A DNA stretch of 64,000 bases from Limosilactobacillus secaliphilus (lineage in GTDB: Bacteria; Bacillota; Bacilli; Lactobacillales; Lactobacillaceae), in contig NZ_JQBW01000010.1 of NCBI RefSeq assembly GCF_001437055.1, positions 197,472 to 261,471 on the forward strand, read 5' to 3'. The notes beneath the pieces are model-generated. The model worked only from the letters and a program-made list of their open reading frames with translations. It had not been told where the DNA came from and did not search any database. Below are positions 16,898 to 25,666 of this stretch, one piece after another. Every line of letters starts with the position of its first letter. Within the stretch, counting starts at the first letter, position 1. Position numbers and translations under genes: made by a program.

Positions 16898-16940
16898 AAC
16901 GAGGCATGGAGCACTTAAGTTGCCCTATGCCTCGTTTTTT
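16898..16940. terminator. Bidirectional terminator
   Basis: AACGAGGCAT and ATGCCTCGTT form the stem, followed by eight T residues; it separates the ElaA gene from the convergent protease gene. Confidence 0.88.
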
Positions 16941-18167
16941 TTAGTTAAAATTCAAGCGGAAACCAAAATGCTGGTCTTGACCAATCAGTTTGTTGGCGTG
17001 CCGTTCCATCACGTGTCGGCGGTTGCCAAACATCATCCAAGCGGTGATCCCACCCAGAACGATGAATTCGATCAAGAGAGTCAACCAGTCCAGGTAATTG
17101 GTGTGGCCGGCCATTGTTGCCGTGCCTGAAACCGTGAAGGCGGTCCAATCAAAGAGGAAGTGGATCAGCATGGTCAACCATAATTGGCCGGTGTAAAGGT
17201 ACACGACGGACAGGAACAGGCCAAACAAGAAAGCGTTGATTGCTTGCACCGTGGTCATATCGAATTGCTGGTCAAACATGTTGAAGTAGTGGATCAGGCC
17301 AAAGATCAATGAACTCACGATGGTTGCCCAGCAGACCCGGTCCTTCCAATCGCGCATCGCGTAAAGGCAGACACCCAAGAAACCGAAGCGGGCCAAGCTT
17401 TCCTCACCAACGGCCGCTTCAAACGCCTGTGCCGTGAGCATCCTGCTTGGCGTCTTCCAAGTGAAGTGGTAGGAGAACAGGACGTTGTACCACTTATCAC
17501 CGGTCCCATAGGCATTCCAGATGATCAAGGCAGTGGCCACAACAATCAAAGCCAGAATCACCCACCAGCTGACGTCCCAGCTAAAACGCGGCTTCAAACC
17601 GGGCCAGGACAGCTTCCAGGCCCGCATCACCGTGGTGACTAACAGGAAGAAGGCAATGGCACCAGCGGCCCCGCTACTAATCAGTACCACAAAGGCATGC
17701 GGCCCCATGAATTTCTGTGGCAAAGCAATGTCCATGCCAAACGCCACCACGTTGAACCACCAAAACAGGTAGAAGACTCTGGCAGTGACCCATTCTAATT
17801 GGCCACCGATTTCACTAGCAAATGGCGTAAACATGATCAGGTAGTAGAGCATCGTCAGTGCCACCACGCCGCGAGCCGGCAGCTGCAGGCGCACGATGAT
17901 TGCCCGGGTCACGAATCCCCAGACGACACTCAAGATGACCGGTTGCAGCAATGCCTGCAGCCAGCAGTTGCCTTTCTTGAGCCAGGCCGGTGACTTTTCC
18001 CAAGCCGCGACTCCTAGGCCCAGCAACGTGATCAAGGTGACCGGAATCATCCGGTAGACCAAGACAATGCCATGGTAGGCTTCCCAGCCGCAAATCAGCA
18101 GGAGCAAAAAGCTGACGACTGCCAATTGGGCTAAATACCAAATGTGGAGGTAATCTCTTCCAGACAC
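16941..18167 (-). CDS. CPBP-family intramembrane metalloprotease
   Basis: A 408-residue polytopic membrane protein with about ten helices. The three CPBP (Abi, type II CAAX-processing-like) motifs are in the C-terminal half: EESLARF near residue 255, FGLIHYFN near residue 288 and HFLFDW near residue 335. They provide the catalytic Glu pair and zinc His ligands within the membrane. In lactobacilli such proteins are linked to bacteriocin immunity or protein maturation, but no bacteriocin gene is nearby. The long N-terminal half is less conserved and its role is unknown. Confidence 0.8.
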   Translation of the reverse strand: MSGRDYLHIWYLAQLAVVSFLLLLICGWEAYHGIVLVYRMIPVTLITLLGLGVAAWEKSPAWLKKGNCWLQALLQPVILSVVWGFVTRAIIVRLQLPARGVVALTMLYYLIMFTPFASEIGGQLEWVTARVFYLFWWFNVVAFGMDIALPQKFMGPHAFVVLISSGAAGAIAFFLLVTTVMRAWKLSWPGLKPRFSWDVSWWVILALIVVATALIIWNAYGTGDKWYNVLFSYHFTWKTPSRMLTAQAFEAAVGEESLARFGFLGVCLYAMRDWKDRVCWATIVSSLIFGLIHYFNMFDQQFDMTTVQAINAFLFGLFLSVVYLYTGQLWLTMLIHFLFDWTAFTVSGTATMAGHTNYLDWLTLLIEFIVLGGITAWMMFGNRRHVMERHANKLIGQDQHFGFRLNFN

Positions 18168-18299
18168 GTTTTTCCCTCCTAATCAATTAATCTTAGTCTT
18201 GATCATAACAAAGCAAAGGCAATATAAAAAGTCTGTTAGCTTCAAAAAACAAATTTTTCGTTTATAATGACTTTATTATTGTCTGAAGAAGGTTAAATT

Positions 18300-19049
18300 A
18301 TGACGGTCCTATTATTTATCACGCTGATCTTCGTCGGTATGGCTGGCGGCTTACTCGGTAGCGCTGTGGGAATTGCCTCCCTGGCTTCCTACCCAGCACT
18401 GTTGGCACTAGGCATGCCGCCCGTCACTGCCAACGTTACCACCACTTTTGCCAACATCTTTTCGGGTATAAGCTCCGTGTTTGCTTCAAGCAAAGAGTTG
18501 CATGGCCGCTGGAGCTTCATTTTCAAAGTGTGGCCCCTGCTTCTAAGCGGTTGTATTACGGGATCGCTGCTCCTGTTTGCCTTTCCGCAATCCGTTTTCA
18601 AGAAGATCGTGCCCTTCTTCATCCTCTTGGCCGCTTTCCTGATGTTGCTGCCAAAGGGTGAAAAGACGCAGCAGGAACATTCTTTCTTCGTCATTTTCCT
18701 GTCGTGGGCGTCCATCTTCTTCACCGGTATCTATTCCGGCTACTTCGGTGCAGCCTGCGGGGTCATCATGCTGGCACTCTTCAACATCATCACCGGCGAA
18801 CCCTACAAGATCTACAATGCCGAAAAGAACGTTGCCATGCCACTGGCTAACCTTACTTCCTTGGTTGTTTATATGACCCAGACCAAGATCGTCTGGTCAT
18901 GGATCATCCCAATGGCCATCGGATCGATCATCGGCGGCTATATCGGCCCAGGAATTGTCCGGCACCTGCCTGACCGCCTCGTCAAAACAGTGGTAGCCAT
19001 TTTCGCCGTCATTCTAGCCGGCACGCTTGCCTACCAGGCCTACTTCTAA
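18300..19049 (+). CDS. TauE/SafE-family sulfite/organosulfonate exporter-like permease
   Basis: A 249-residue membrane protein with about eight helices. The N-terminal AGGLLGSAVGIASLASYPALLALGMPPVTANVT repeat and the matching second repeat SGYFGAACGVIMLALFNIITGEPYKIYNAEKN show the duplicated TauE domain. The family exports sulfite, sulfoacetate or other anions. It starts with ATG behind GAAGAAGG and stands alone with its own terminator. The substrate cannot be assigned. Confidence 0.85.
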   Translation: MTVLLFITLIFVGMAGGLLGSAVGIASLASYPALLALGMPPVTANVTTTFANIFSGISSVFASSKELHGRWSFIFKVWPLLLSGCITGSLLLFAFPQSVFKKIVPFFILLAAFLMLLPKGEKTQQEHSFFVIFLSWASIFFTGIYSGYFGAACGVIMLALFNIITGEPYKIYNAEKNVAMPLANLTSLVVYMTQTKIVWSWIIPMAIGSIIGGYIGPGIVRHLPDRLVKTVVAIFAVILAGTLAYQAYF

Positions 19050-19065
19050 AACTTATGTCAGATAA

Positions 19066-19105
19066 AAATAAAGGGATCAGTTAAATTACACTGATCCCTT
19101 TATTT
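19066..19105. terminator. Bidirectional terminator
   Basis: AATAAAGGGATCAGT and ACTGATCCCTTTATT form a long near-perfect hairpin between the convergent TauE and RNase J genes. Confidence 0.88.
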
Positions 19106-19121
19106 AGTTGTCGTCAGCGAA

Positions 19122-20996
19122 TTATTCGGTGACGGCTTCTTTTTTGTTTTGATGAGCGGCACTTTCTTGGCGATGCTTCTTTGCTTGCCCTTTGTGCTCA
19201 TTGTTGCGACGATTGTGGTTGTGGCCATTGTGATTGCCATGCTGGTTGTTGTTGCGGTGGGTCCGGTGATGACTTTCACCGACTTCCTTGCGGCCTGGCT
19301 TATCGGCATTCAGGATGGTGACCATTGGAATGATCACTGGACGCCGGCCGGTCCGTTCATACAACAAGCGCTGCAGGCGGCTGACAATCGTCCGGTTGAT
19401 GGCCCGCCGATCGACCTTCTTGTGGTTCTTGAACGTGTTCAGGATGGCCCAGAAGACTTCGTGGTTGGCTTCCTTGATCAATTCCTGGGATTCGTGCATG
19501 TAAACAAAGCCCCGGGAAACGATGTCTGGTCCGGCCACAATCTGGTAGTCCTTCAAGTCAACCACGGCAATGGCGGTGACTACCCCTTCTTCGGACAGCA
19601 TCCGCCGTTCACGAATTTCAGGGTTACCAACTGAGTCACTGACATCGCGGCCGTCGATGTATACATCACCCATCGATTCGATATGGTCAGCCACACGGCA
19701 AGAATCCTTGGTTAAGGCCAGCACATCACCATTTTGCAAGATGAAGCAGTGATCCTTCGGTACGCCAGTCAACTGGGCCAACTTAGCGTGAATCTTCTGC
19801 ATCCGGTATTCACCGTGGACCGGTGCAAAGAACTTCGGTTTCATCAGGCGCAGCATTAACTCTTCATCGATCTGACCACCGTGGCCGGAAGTGTGGATGT
19901 TGTTGACGTAACCATGAATAACGGTGGCACCATCCTCTTCCAGCTTGTTGATTAAGGCATTCACGCTCGTCGTGTTACCCGGAATTGGGTTACTGGAGAA
20001 GACAACGGTGTCACCCGGCTGGATACTGATCTGCCGGTGGGTACCATTGGCAATCCGGCTCAAGGCCGCCATTGGTTCACCCTGCGACCCGGTACACATG
20101 ATCAGTACCTTTTCTGGTGGCAGTTGATTGATATCATTGCCGTCGATCAGTGCGTCATCGGGAATATGCAGGTAACCCAGCTTCTGACCGGCTTCGATGG
20201 CGTTCTCCATGCTCCGACCAAAGACGGCAATCTTCCGGCCTTGATGCAAGGCGGCGTCACAGGCTTCCCGCAGACGGTAGACGTTGGAAGCGAAGGAAGC
20301 GAAGATAATCCGCCCCTTGATCCGTTCAAAGATCCGGCGAATGTGAACGTCAACCCAGCGTTCGGACTTGGTGAACTGTGGCCGTTCCGCGTTGGTGGAG
20401 TCGGAGGTCAAAAGCAGGACCCCATCGTCACCCAGCTTAGCCATTTGCTGGAAGTTCGGTGCTGGCAGGTGGCCAACCGGGGTCAAGTCGAACTTGAAGT
20501 CACCGGTTTGGACAATCGTTCCTTGTGGCGTGTGCACAGCAACCCCTAACGTGTCAGGGATGGAGTGGGTCGTCCGGAAAAAGCTGACCCATAATTTCTT
20601 GAAGTGGACCGTATCGAATTCGTTAACTTCGTGCAGTTCCGCATTCCGCAGCAGGTGCTTTTCTTCCAGCTTGCCCCGAATCAATGACATGGCAAATGGA
20701 CCAGCGTAAATTGGCACATTGACCTTCTGCAGGAAGAACGGCAAACCGCCGATGTGGTCTTCGTGGCCGTGGGTGATGAAGATACCCTTGATCTTTTCCC
20801 GATTTTCAACCAGGTAGTCGTAGTTTTGAATGACATAGTCGACCCCTAACAGCTCGTCTTCAGGGAACAGGACCCCACAGTCGATGATGACAATCTCGTC
20901 CTGAAATTCGACACAGTACATATTTTTACCAATTTCGCCTAATCCGCCGACAGCAAAAAAGGCGACTTCGTTATTCTTAATTTTTAACTTGCGCAT
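19122..20996 (-). CDS. rnj: Ribonuclease J
   Basis: A 624-residue metallo-beta-lactamase/beta-CASP RNase for mRNA decay and rRNA processing, with 5'-exonuclease and endonuclease activity in the family. Metal motif HGHEDHIGG is near residue 76, followed by SFFRTTHSIPDTLG, TGDFKFD, TGSQGEP and HTSGHGGQ. It resembles Bacillus RNase J1 throughout the core. The last 65 residues or so form a basic, His/Asn-rich low-complexity tail absent from RNase J1, probably for RNA or partner contact. The ATG start has a weak AAGGAAGG upstream. Assignment as J1 or J2 is not made. Confidence 0.92.
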   Translation of the reverse strand: MRKLKIKNNEVAFFAVGGLGEIGKNMYCVEFQDEIVIIDCGVLFPEDELLGVDYVIQNYDYLVENREKIKGIFITHGHEDHIGGLPFFLQKVNVPIYAGPFAMSLIRGKLEEKHLLRNAELHEVNEFDTVHFKKLWVSFFRTTHSIPDTLGVAVHTPQGTIVQTGDFKFDLTPVGHLPAPNFQQMAKLGDDGVLLLTSDSTNAERPQFTKSERWVDVHIRRIFERIKGRIIFASFASNVYRLREACDAALHQGRKIAVFGRSMENAIEAGQKLGYLHIPDDALIDGNDINQLPPEKVLIMCTGSQGEPMAALSRIANGTHRQISIQPGDTVVFSSNPIPGNTTSVNALINKLEEDGATVIHGYVNNIHTSGHGGQIDEELMLRLMKPKFFAPVHGEYRMQKIHAKLAQLTGVPKDHCFILQNGDVLALTKDSCRVADHIESMGDVYIDGRDVSDSVGNPEIRERRMLSEEGVVTAIAVVDLKDYQIVAGPDIVSRGFVYMHESQELIKEANHEVFWAILNTFKNHKKVDRRAINRTIVSRLQRLLYERTGRRPVIIPMVTILNADKPGRKEVGESHHRTHRNNNQHGNHNGHNHNRRNNEHKGQAKKHRQESAAHQNKKEAVTE

Positions 20997-21244
20997 AATA
21001 CCTTCCTTTGATGTTCATCGCTATATAACTCGGATGGTTCACAAAAAGAGCTTAGGCCCGGTACAGGTTTAAGTCGTTTATTCTATTGGGTTAAAAGGTC
21101 ACTGGGGATTTCCAGGACACATTTCGTCAAAGCAGCATGATCTTTGACACGTTTTTATGAAACCAAGAAGTTATTTTATCCGTCCAAATAAACTAAAAAT
21201 ATTCTAGCACATGAAACGAGCTTTGGATAGGAGAAAGGATTTGA
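20997..21244 (-). other. RNase J 5' leader region with an isolated stem-loop
   Basis: A gene-free stretch of 248 bp upstream of RNase J. On the minus strand TAGAAT near 21202-21207 could be a -10 box. GTCAAAG (21127-21132) and CTTTGAC (21142-21148) can pair around a 9-nt loop within the leader. RNase J and RNase E genes are often autoregulated through long leaders, but nothing here proves it. No small ORF with a ribosome binding site was found. Confidence 0.35.
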
Positions 21245-22420
21245 CTAGTGGTTGTGAACCGCTGCATTGAGCTTGCGCCGGTTGCAGAAATAGATAATGA
21301 GGATTGGCGGCACGATCAGCAAGAAAACGGGATAGAAGTAGACTGGCGAGAAGAGGCTATCGATCAACCCACCTAACATCGGGCCGACCGACATCCCAAT
21401 ATCCAGACCAAGGTAGAAGGTGGAACTGGCCAATCCAGACTCGCTGATGGGTGCCAATAACAAGGCCGTTGATTGCATCACTGAATAGATGATCCCGTAA
21501 CCAACCGCCATGCCGGCAGCTGCTAGGGCCATCTCCCAATTGTTGTCCATAACGGTCAATAGAATCAGGTAGATGACGGTAGCTGCAGTGCTGAGGTATA
21601 ACCATGGCCCAAAAGAAACGGTGTCGAAGAGGTTCCGCAAGAGCAGCCGCAATACCAGCAGAACGACGGCATAGATCAAAAAGTAGGCACCCACGGCCAC
21701 GTGCATGTGCCGCTGTTCGACATAGGTAACGATGTCCGCTTGGGTCACAAAGTAAGGCAAGGCAAACAAGGTCGTTAAGGCAGCAATGGGCAGGGAATCC
21801 TTTTGAATGATCTTGAAGTGGTGGGCCTGCTTTTTAGAATTGGCCACGCCCTCTGGCTTACCCTTGTCGCCAACGAACTGAATGACAACGACCATCAAAA
21901 TCGCTGAGCTCGCCGACAAAATGATCGACTGCCGGTAGCCAAAGGTCTTGTAAATGTTAATGGAAACGGCCGGGGCAACCGACATCGCCAATGCGTTCAT
22001 CAAGCCGTAAAAGCCCATCGCTTCCCCAACGTGTTCCCGGGGAACCAATTCAGCCAGCCAGGTCGTCATGCAGACAGTGCATAAAACATAACCTGTCCCG
22101 TTCATCAGCCGGAACAACAGCAGCATGCCGCTGTTCGGCGTAATGATGTATCCGACGATCCCTAACACAATCAGCACACCGCCGATAAATGACAGCTTGT
22201 ATTTGGTCATCTGGTCCGTCAAGTTGCCGGCAACCGGCCGCAAAAACATGGCCGCCACACTCATAATACCAACGATAAAGCCGGCAAAAGTGGCGCTGGC
22301 GCCCAGTGATTTAGCAAATCCGTTGATGAGCGGGTTGACAAACATCGTACTGAACATGAAGAAAAACGATGCGGCCATGACCAAAATGACATCCTTGCTG
22401 TAGACAGATTTACTGGCCAT
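21245..22420 (-). CDS. MFS transporter (DHA1-like, 12 TM)
   Basis: A 391-residue major facilitator with about twelve helices. The TM2-3 loop reads FLRPVAGNLTDQMTKYKL, a variant of the G-x-L-a-D-r motif A, and GTGYVLCTVCMTTWLAELVPREHVGEAMGFYGL fits TM4-5 of efflux-type MFS proteins. It starts with ATG behind GAGAGGAG. It lies after a small unknown gene in the same direction, with a hairpin between. The substrate is unknown; drug or sugar efflux is possible. Confidence 0.82.
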   Translation of the reverse strand: MASKSVYSKDVILVMAASFFFMFSTMFVNPLINGFAKSLGASATFAGFIVGIMSVAAMFLRPVAGNLTDQMTKYKLSFIGGVLIVLGIVGYIITPNSGMLLLFRLMNGTGYVLCTVCMTTWLAELVPREHVGEAMGFYGLMNALAMSVAPAVSINIYKTFGYRQSIILSASSAILMVVVIQFVGDKGKPEGVANSKKQAHHFKIIQKDSLPIAALTTLFALPYFVTQADIVTYVEQRHMHVAVGAYFLIYAVVLLVLRLLLRNLFDTVSFGPWLYLSTAATVIYLILLTVMDNNWEMALAAAGMAVGYGIIYSVMQSTALLLAPISESGLASSTFYLGLDIGMSVGPMLGGLIDSLFSPVYFYPVFLLIVPPILIIYFCNRRKLNAAVHNH

Positions 22421-22442
22421 TCAAACACTCCTCTCAAAATAA

Positions 22443-22485
22443 AAAAGGCGGGCAGGCACCATTGCTGGTCCTTCCCGTCTTAACT
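22443..22485 (-). terminator. Terminator after the 114-residue gene
   Basis: On the minus strand AAGACGGGAAGG pairs with CCTGCCCGCCTT (two mismatches) and is followed by TTTTTTATTTT, 8 bp beyond the stop codon of the gene at 22493. Confidence 0.8.
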
Positions 22486-22492
22486 AACTGAA

Positions 22493-22837
22493 TTAATCTT
22501 CAACTGGCAGGCCTTGGTGAATCTTCTGCATCCATTCATTCCAGCTCTCAGCAGTCGTACCATCGGTGTGGTATTGCATGTCTAAGCTGCTTTCAACGGC
22601 ATCAAAAAGATTTGGCACCATCCGTTCAGCCAATTCGACCAGTTTATCAATCGTCAAATACTGGTTTTCTTCCAACAGGTGGTTGATGTTGGCCATATCC
22701 TCATCACTAGCATTAGCAGAGACGACTTCCAGATTGTCCAACCGCAACTGACGAATATAAAAGTTCATGAAATCCAACCGCGCCTGCTTCTTGGCATCCG
22801 CCGACAAATCTTTGTAAGCCACTAATTTATCACTCAC
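22493..22837 (-). CDS. Uncharacterised 114-residue protein
   Basis: No family recognised. The protein is acidic, without signal peptide or membrane helix, and looks mostly helical, with segments such as DLSADAKKQARLDFMNFYIRQLRLDN and LTIDKLVELAERMVPNLFDAVESS. It starts with GTG 6-7 nt after GGAAGG. It is monocistronic, between MFS and MerR genes. Its function cannot be inferred from the neighbours. Confidence 0.7.
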   Translation of the reverse strand: MSDKLVAYKDLSADAKKQARLDFMNFYIRQLRLDNLEVVSANASDEDMANINHLLEENQYLTIDKLVELAERMVPNLFDAVESSLDMQYHTDGTTAESWNEWMQKIHQGLPVED

Positions 22838-22904
22838 AATGATTCCTTCCCTTCAAAATTGTTAATCAACTGAATTTTAGCATTTTGAAAGCGCTTTTGT
22901 GAAA

Positions 22905-23345
22905 CTAATTCTCATCTTTCAAGGTTAATTGGACTTGGTAATCTGGACTAATTTGGGCAACGACGTGTTTGGCCGGTTGATCAGCCAACCGACCCAAGTC
23001 AACCAGAACCTCCCCGTCGTCTTTTCTTTCCACTTTTTCCACCCGGGAATACAAGGAGCGCAGGGCCCGATAAACGCCCCGCTGTGCGTGCTGCTTCTCA
23101 TAGGCGGCCGACAGTGTGTAACCCTGTTTCAAAAAGTGATTGATACCTAAAACGATCATCAACGTGTGGATGGTATAGGCATGACTCTGATTTTTCTGCT
23201 GCTGAATGGACTTGATGTAGCCTTTCTTCTCCCAGTAGCGGATCTGACTGGGCGACACACCAGTGGTTGCGCTCAGTTCCTTCAAGGAGATTTTGATATC
23301 CATTTTGGCAAAGGCTTCGCGTCCCTCTTTTGCAAGTTCTTCCAT
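22905..23345 (-). CDS. MerR-family transcriptional regulator
   Basis: A 146-residue regulator. Residues 17-45 (ISLKELSATTGVSPSQIRYWEKKGYI) are the MerR winged helix-turn-helix, and a long helix follows near residues 85-105. There is no cysteine-rich metal loop, so it is probably a drug- or lipid-responsive type. It is divergent from a DHA2 drug exporter, with a perfect palindrome between them over both promoters, the usual layout of a local regulator and its target. Confidence 0.87.
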   Translation of the reverse strand: MEELAKEGREAFAKMDIKISLKELSATTGVSPSQIRYWEKKGYIKSIQQQKNQSHAYTIHTLMIVLGINHFLKQGYTLSAAYEKQHAQRGVYRALRSLYSRVEKVERKDDGEVLVDLGRLADQPAKHVVAQISPDYQVQLTLKDEN

Positions 23346-23390
23346 TCAAACTCCTCCATTTCGTCCATCATTCTCAAACAATTTATTCTT

Positions 23391-23432
23391 TTTGTCAAAT
23401 TATTTGACAAAGATATTAAATAAGCTTAGATT
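23391..23432. promoter_or_regulatory. Palindromic MerR operator over divergent promoters
   Basis: TTTGTCAAA and TTTGACAAA flank TTA at 23391-23411, a perfect inverted repeat. The rightward promoter uses TTGACA at 23404-23409 and TAGATT at 23427-23432 with a 17-bp spacer. The leftward strand has TTGACA at 23393-23398 and GAGAAT 17 bp downstream. The operator therefore carries both -35 boxes. Confidence 0.8.
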
Positions 23433-23468
23433 AGTTAATGTCGATTTTTGTAGAAAGAAGGGTCAATA

Positions 23469-24962
23469 TTGGAAAATACGTCAGTGGACATCAATGGCCG
23501 TCCTTATAAGCGGTCACTGATGGTTGCCATTTTATTAGTTGGTACCTTTTGTACCTTTCTTAACCAGACCATTTTAGCCACGGCCTTCCCTGCCTTGATG
23601 AACGCCTTCAACGTCAACACGTCGACCGTTCAGTGGCTGACAACTGGTTTCTTGATGGTCAACGGGATTATGATTCCAATCAGCGCCTACCTAAGCAACC
23701 GGTTCAACACCCGTTGGCTCTATACTACCGCCATGGTGATCTTCGAAGTCGGTACAATCACTGCCTGGTTGGCACCCAACTTCGGCACTTTGTTTGTGGC
23801 CCGGTTGATCCAAGCGGTCGGTGTCGGCATCACCATGCCCCTAATGCAAACGATCATGCTGACCATCTACCCACCAGAAAAGCGTGGTGCCGCCATGGGG
23901 ATCAACGGTTTGGTTGTCAGCCTGGCCCCAGCGATCGGCCCGTCATTATCTGGTTGGGTTATTGACCACTATTCCTGGCGGATCCTCTTTGCCATGATCA
24001 TTCCGATTGTCGCCATCGTCATCCTGCTGGCACCCTTCCTGGTCAAGAACGTGATCGAGAACCGGCACCCGCACTTGGACCTGCCATCCATCGTTTTGTC
24101 AACTCTGGGCTTCGGCAGCATGCTGTATGGTTTCTCGTCGGTCGGTGACAAGGGCTGGTTGAACAGTACCGTCCTGATCACCATCGTGGTTGGCTTCGTA
24201 CTCGTCGCCTTCCTGGTACAACGGCAGAATCACCTGGACGAACCGTTTTTGGAATTCAAGGTTTTTGAAACCCCTGCTTTTACGCTCTCTACCATCCTTT
24301 CATCCATCACGATGATGGCCATGGTCAGCGTCGAACTGATCATCCCAATGTACCTGCAGATTGTGCATGGCATGTCGGCATTCCACGCTGGCCTGACCCT
24401 GCTGCTGGGTGCCTTGGTAATGGGCTGGATGAGTCCGGTGACGGGGAACCTCTTCGACCGCTTTGGTGCCCGGCGTTTGGCCACCACAGGTCTGTTTATT
24501 TTGGTTGTCGCCACCTTCCCATTTGCCTTCGTCAACCGTGACACGCCAACCCTGTACATTGTGATCTTGTACGCCGTGCGGATGTTTGGGATGTCAATGG
24601 TTATGATGCCCGTAACGACTTCCGGAATGAACGCCCTGCCATTCAAGCTGATTGCCCACGGGACTGCTGTTAACAACACCATGCGGCAAGTGGCCACCTC
24701 CGTTGGGACTGCCATTTTGATGTCTGTCTTAACCAACGTGACCAAGAACGCCACCCCAAGCCATCATTTGCTGACGACTGCCCCATTGCAGTACAAGTCG
24801 GCAATGATTGACGCCACATTGAAGGGCTATCACGCTTCCTTCTGGTTTGCCGTGGCCTTCTCGTTGATCGGCTTCGTGGCCGCCTTCCTATTGAATGACA
24901 GTACCAACGCCCACTCCCGGACGATTACCCCAACTGAGGAAAAGGAGGCCGCTGAATTATGA
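23469..24962 (+). CDS. DHA2-family multidrug MFS exporter
   Basis: A 497-residue, 14-helix drug:proton antiporter of the EmrB/QacA/LmrB group. It has STVQWLTTGFLMVNGIMIPISAYLSNRF (TM2 and motif A region), RLIQAVGVGITMPLMQTI (TM4) and GLVVSLAPAIGPSLSGWVID (motif C, antiporter signature). It starts with TTG 7 nt after AGAAGGG. Its stop overlaps the start of the DUF4811 gene (ATGA). It is probably controlled by the divergent MerR protein. Confidence 0.9.
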   Translation: MENTSVDINGRPYKRSLMVAILLVGTFCTFLNQTILATAFPALMNAFNVNTSTVQWLTTGFLMVNGIMIPISAYLSNRFNTRWLYTTAMVIFEVGTITAWLAPNFGTLFVARLIQAVGVGITMPLMQTIMLTIYPPEKRGAAMGINGLVVSLAPAIGPSLSGWVIDHYSWRILFAMIIPIVAIVILLAPFLVKNVIENRHPHLDLPSIVLSTLGFGSMLYGFSSVGDKGWLNSTVLITIVVGFVLVAFLVQRQNHLDEPFLEFKVFETPAFTLSTILSSITMMAMVSVELIIPMYLQIVHGMSAFHAGLTLLLGALVMGWMSPVTGNLFDRFGARRLATTGLFILVVATFPFAFVNRDTPTLYIVILYAVRMFGMSMVMMPVTTSGMNALPFKLIAHGTAVNNTMRQVATSVGTAILMSVLTNVTKNATPSHHLLTTAPLQYKSAMIDATLKGYHASFWFAVAFSLIGFVAAFLLNDSTNAHSRTITPTEEKEAAEL

Positions 24963-25603
24963 TGATTGTTCTTGTTTTTGCCAGTGCGATTGCCGTCTTC
25001 CTGGCTTCCATGTTTAGTCATCGCTGGCGCAGTGTTTGGCTGACCCTGGCCGGCATTGTTTTTGTGCTCAGTGTCGGCATCGTGACCCTCAACTATTCCC
25101 ACCACTTTGGGATGAAGAAGGTCACCACGACTTCCAGCAAAGTCATCTATTCTGCCACCAGCAAGCAGGCGCTGCCAGTCATCCTCTACCAGCCGGTTGG
25201 TACTTCAGGCAAAGATGACGTCTACCTCTACAATCAACAGCCTAACCAAAAGCAGCCAAGCCACACTCAAGCTAGCGAGCAAACGCAGAACCAACTGCGT
25301 AGAGTTAACGGCGACCAGGTCCGTTTGGTGACTAAAGAGACTCGTTGGCAATACGCTAACGGCTGGTCACGACTGCTGTTTGCCGGGTCCGGGATGGACA
25401 ACAAACTGGTCAAACGCGTCAACACCTTCTACTACCCAAGTTACTATGTCAAAGTTTCCACTAAACAGATGAAGCAGCTGGCTCAACGCATGCCAAAGCA
25501 GAAGACCGGGGCTAATAAGGCCGCTGCTGATTCTAGCTTGAATGGCAAGCAAAGCCAGTTGATGAAGGTTAAAGCGCAAATGTTAAAGCAGGCGCTCAAA
25601 TAA
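24959..25603 (+). CDS. DUF4811-type membrane-anchored protein
   Basis: A 214-residue protein with two N-terminal hydrophobic helices (about residues 1-18 and 22-42) followed by a hydrophilic domain of about 170 residues that ends in a basic, Lys/Gln-rich tail. Proteins of this type (DUF4811) commonly follow DHA2 exporters in lactobacilli. The ATG start overlaps the exporter stop codon, implying coupled translation. It may be an accessory to the exporter; no activity is known. Confidence 0.75.
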   Translation: MMIVLVFASAIAVFLASMFSHRWRSVWLTLAGIVFVLSVGIVTLNYSHHFGMKKVTTTSSKVIYSATSKQALPVILYQPVGTSGKDDVYLYNQQPNQKQPSHTQASEQTQNQLRRVNGDQVRLVTKETRWQYANGWSRLLFAGSGMDNKLVKRVNTFYYPSYYVKVSTKQMKQLAQRMPKQKTGANKAAADSSLNGKQSQLMKVKAQMLKQALK

Positions 25604-25606
25604 TCA

Positions 25607-25636
25607 TTGACAATGATCGTTCAAGCCTGCTATCCT
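25607..25636 (+). promoter_or_regulatory. Promoter of the ABC-F leader
   Basis: TTGACA at 25607-25612 and TATCCT at 25631-25636 are separated by 18 bp. It starts 4 bp after the DUF4811 stop codon, so the ABC-F gene has its own promoter and a leader of about 210 nt. Confidence 0.65.
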
Positions 25637-25666
25637 ATTTCTATCAAATACACGGAGGGATCAACG

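Noticed and set aside
16941-18167. CPBP protease as immunity protein of a bacteriocin locus
   Set aside because: No double-glycine leader peptide, bacteriocin-like small ORF or dedicated ABC exporter was found nearby.
21126-21148. GTCAAAG/CTTTGAC hairpin followed by GTTTTT, which looks like a plus-strand terminator
   Set aside because: No plus-strand gene leads into it; it is better described as part of the RNase J leader and its role is open.
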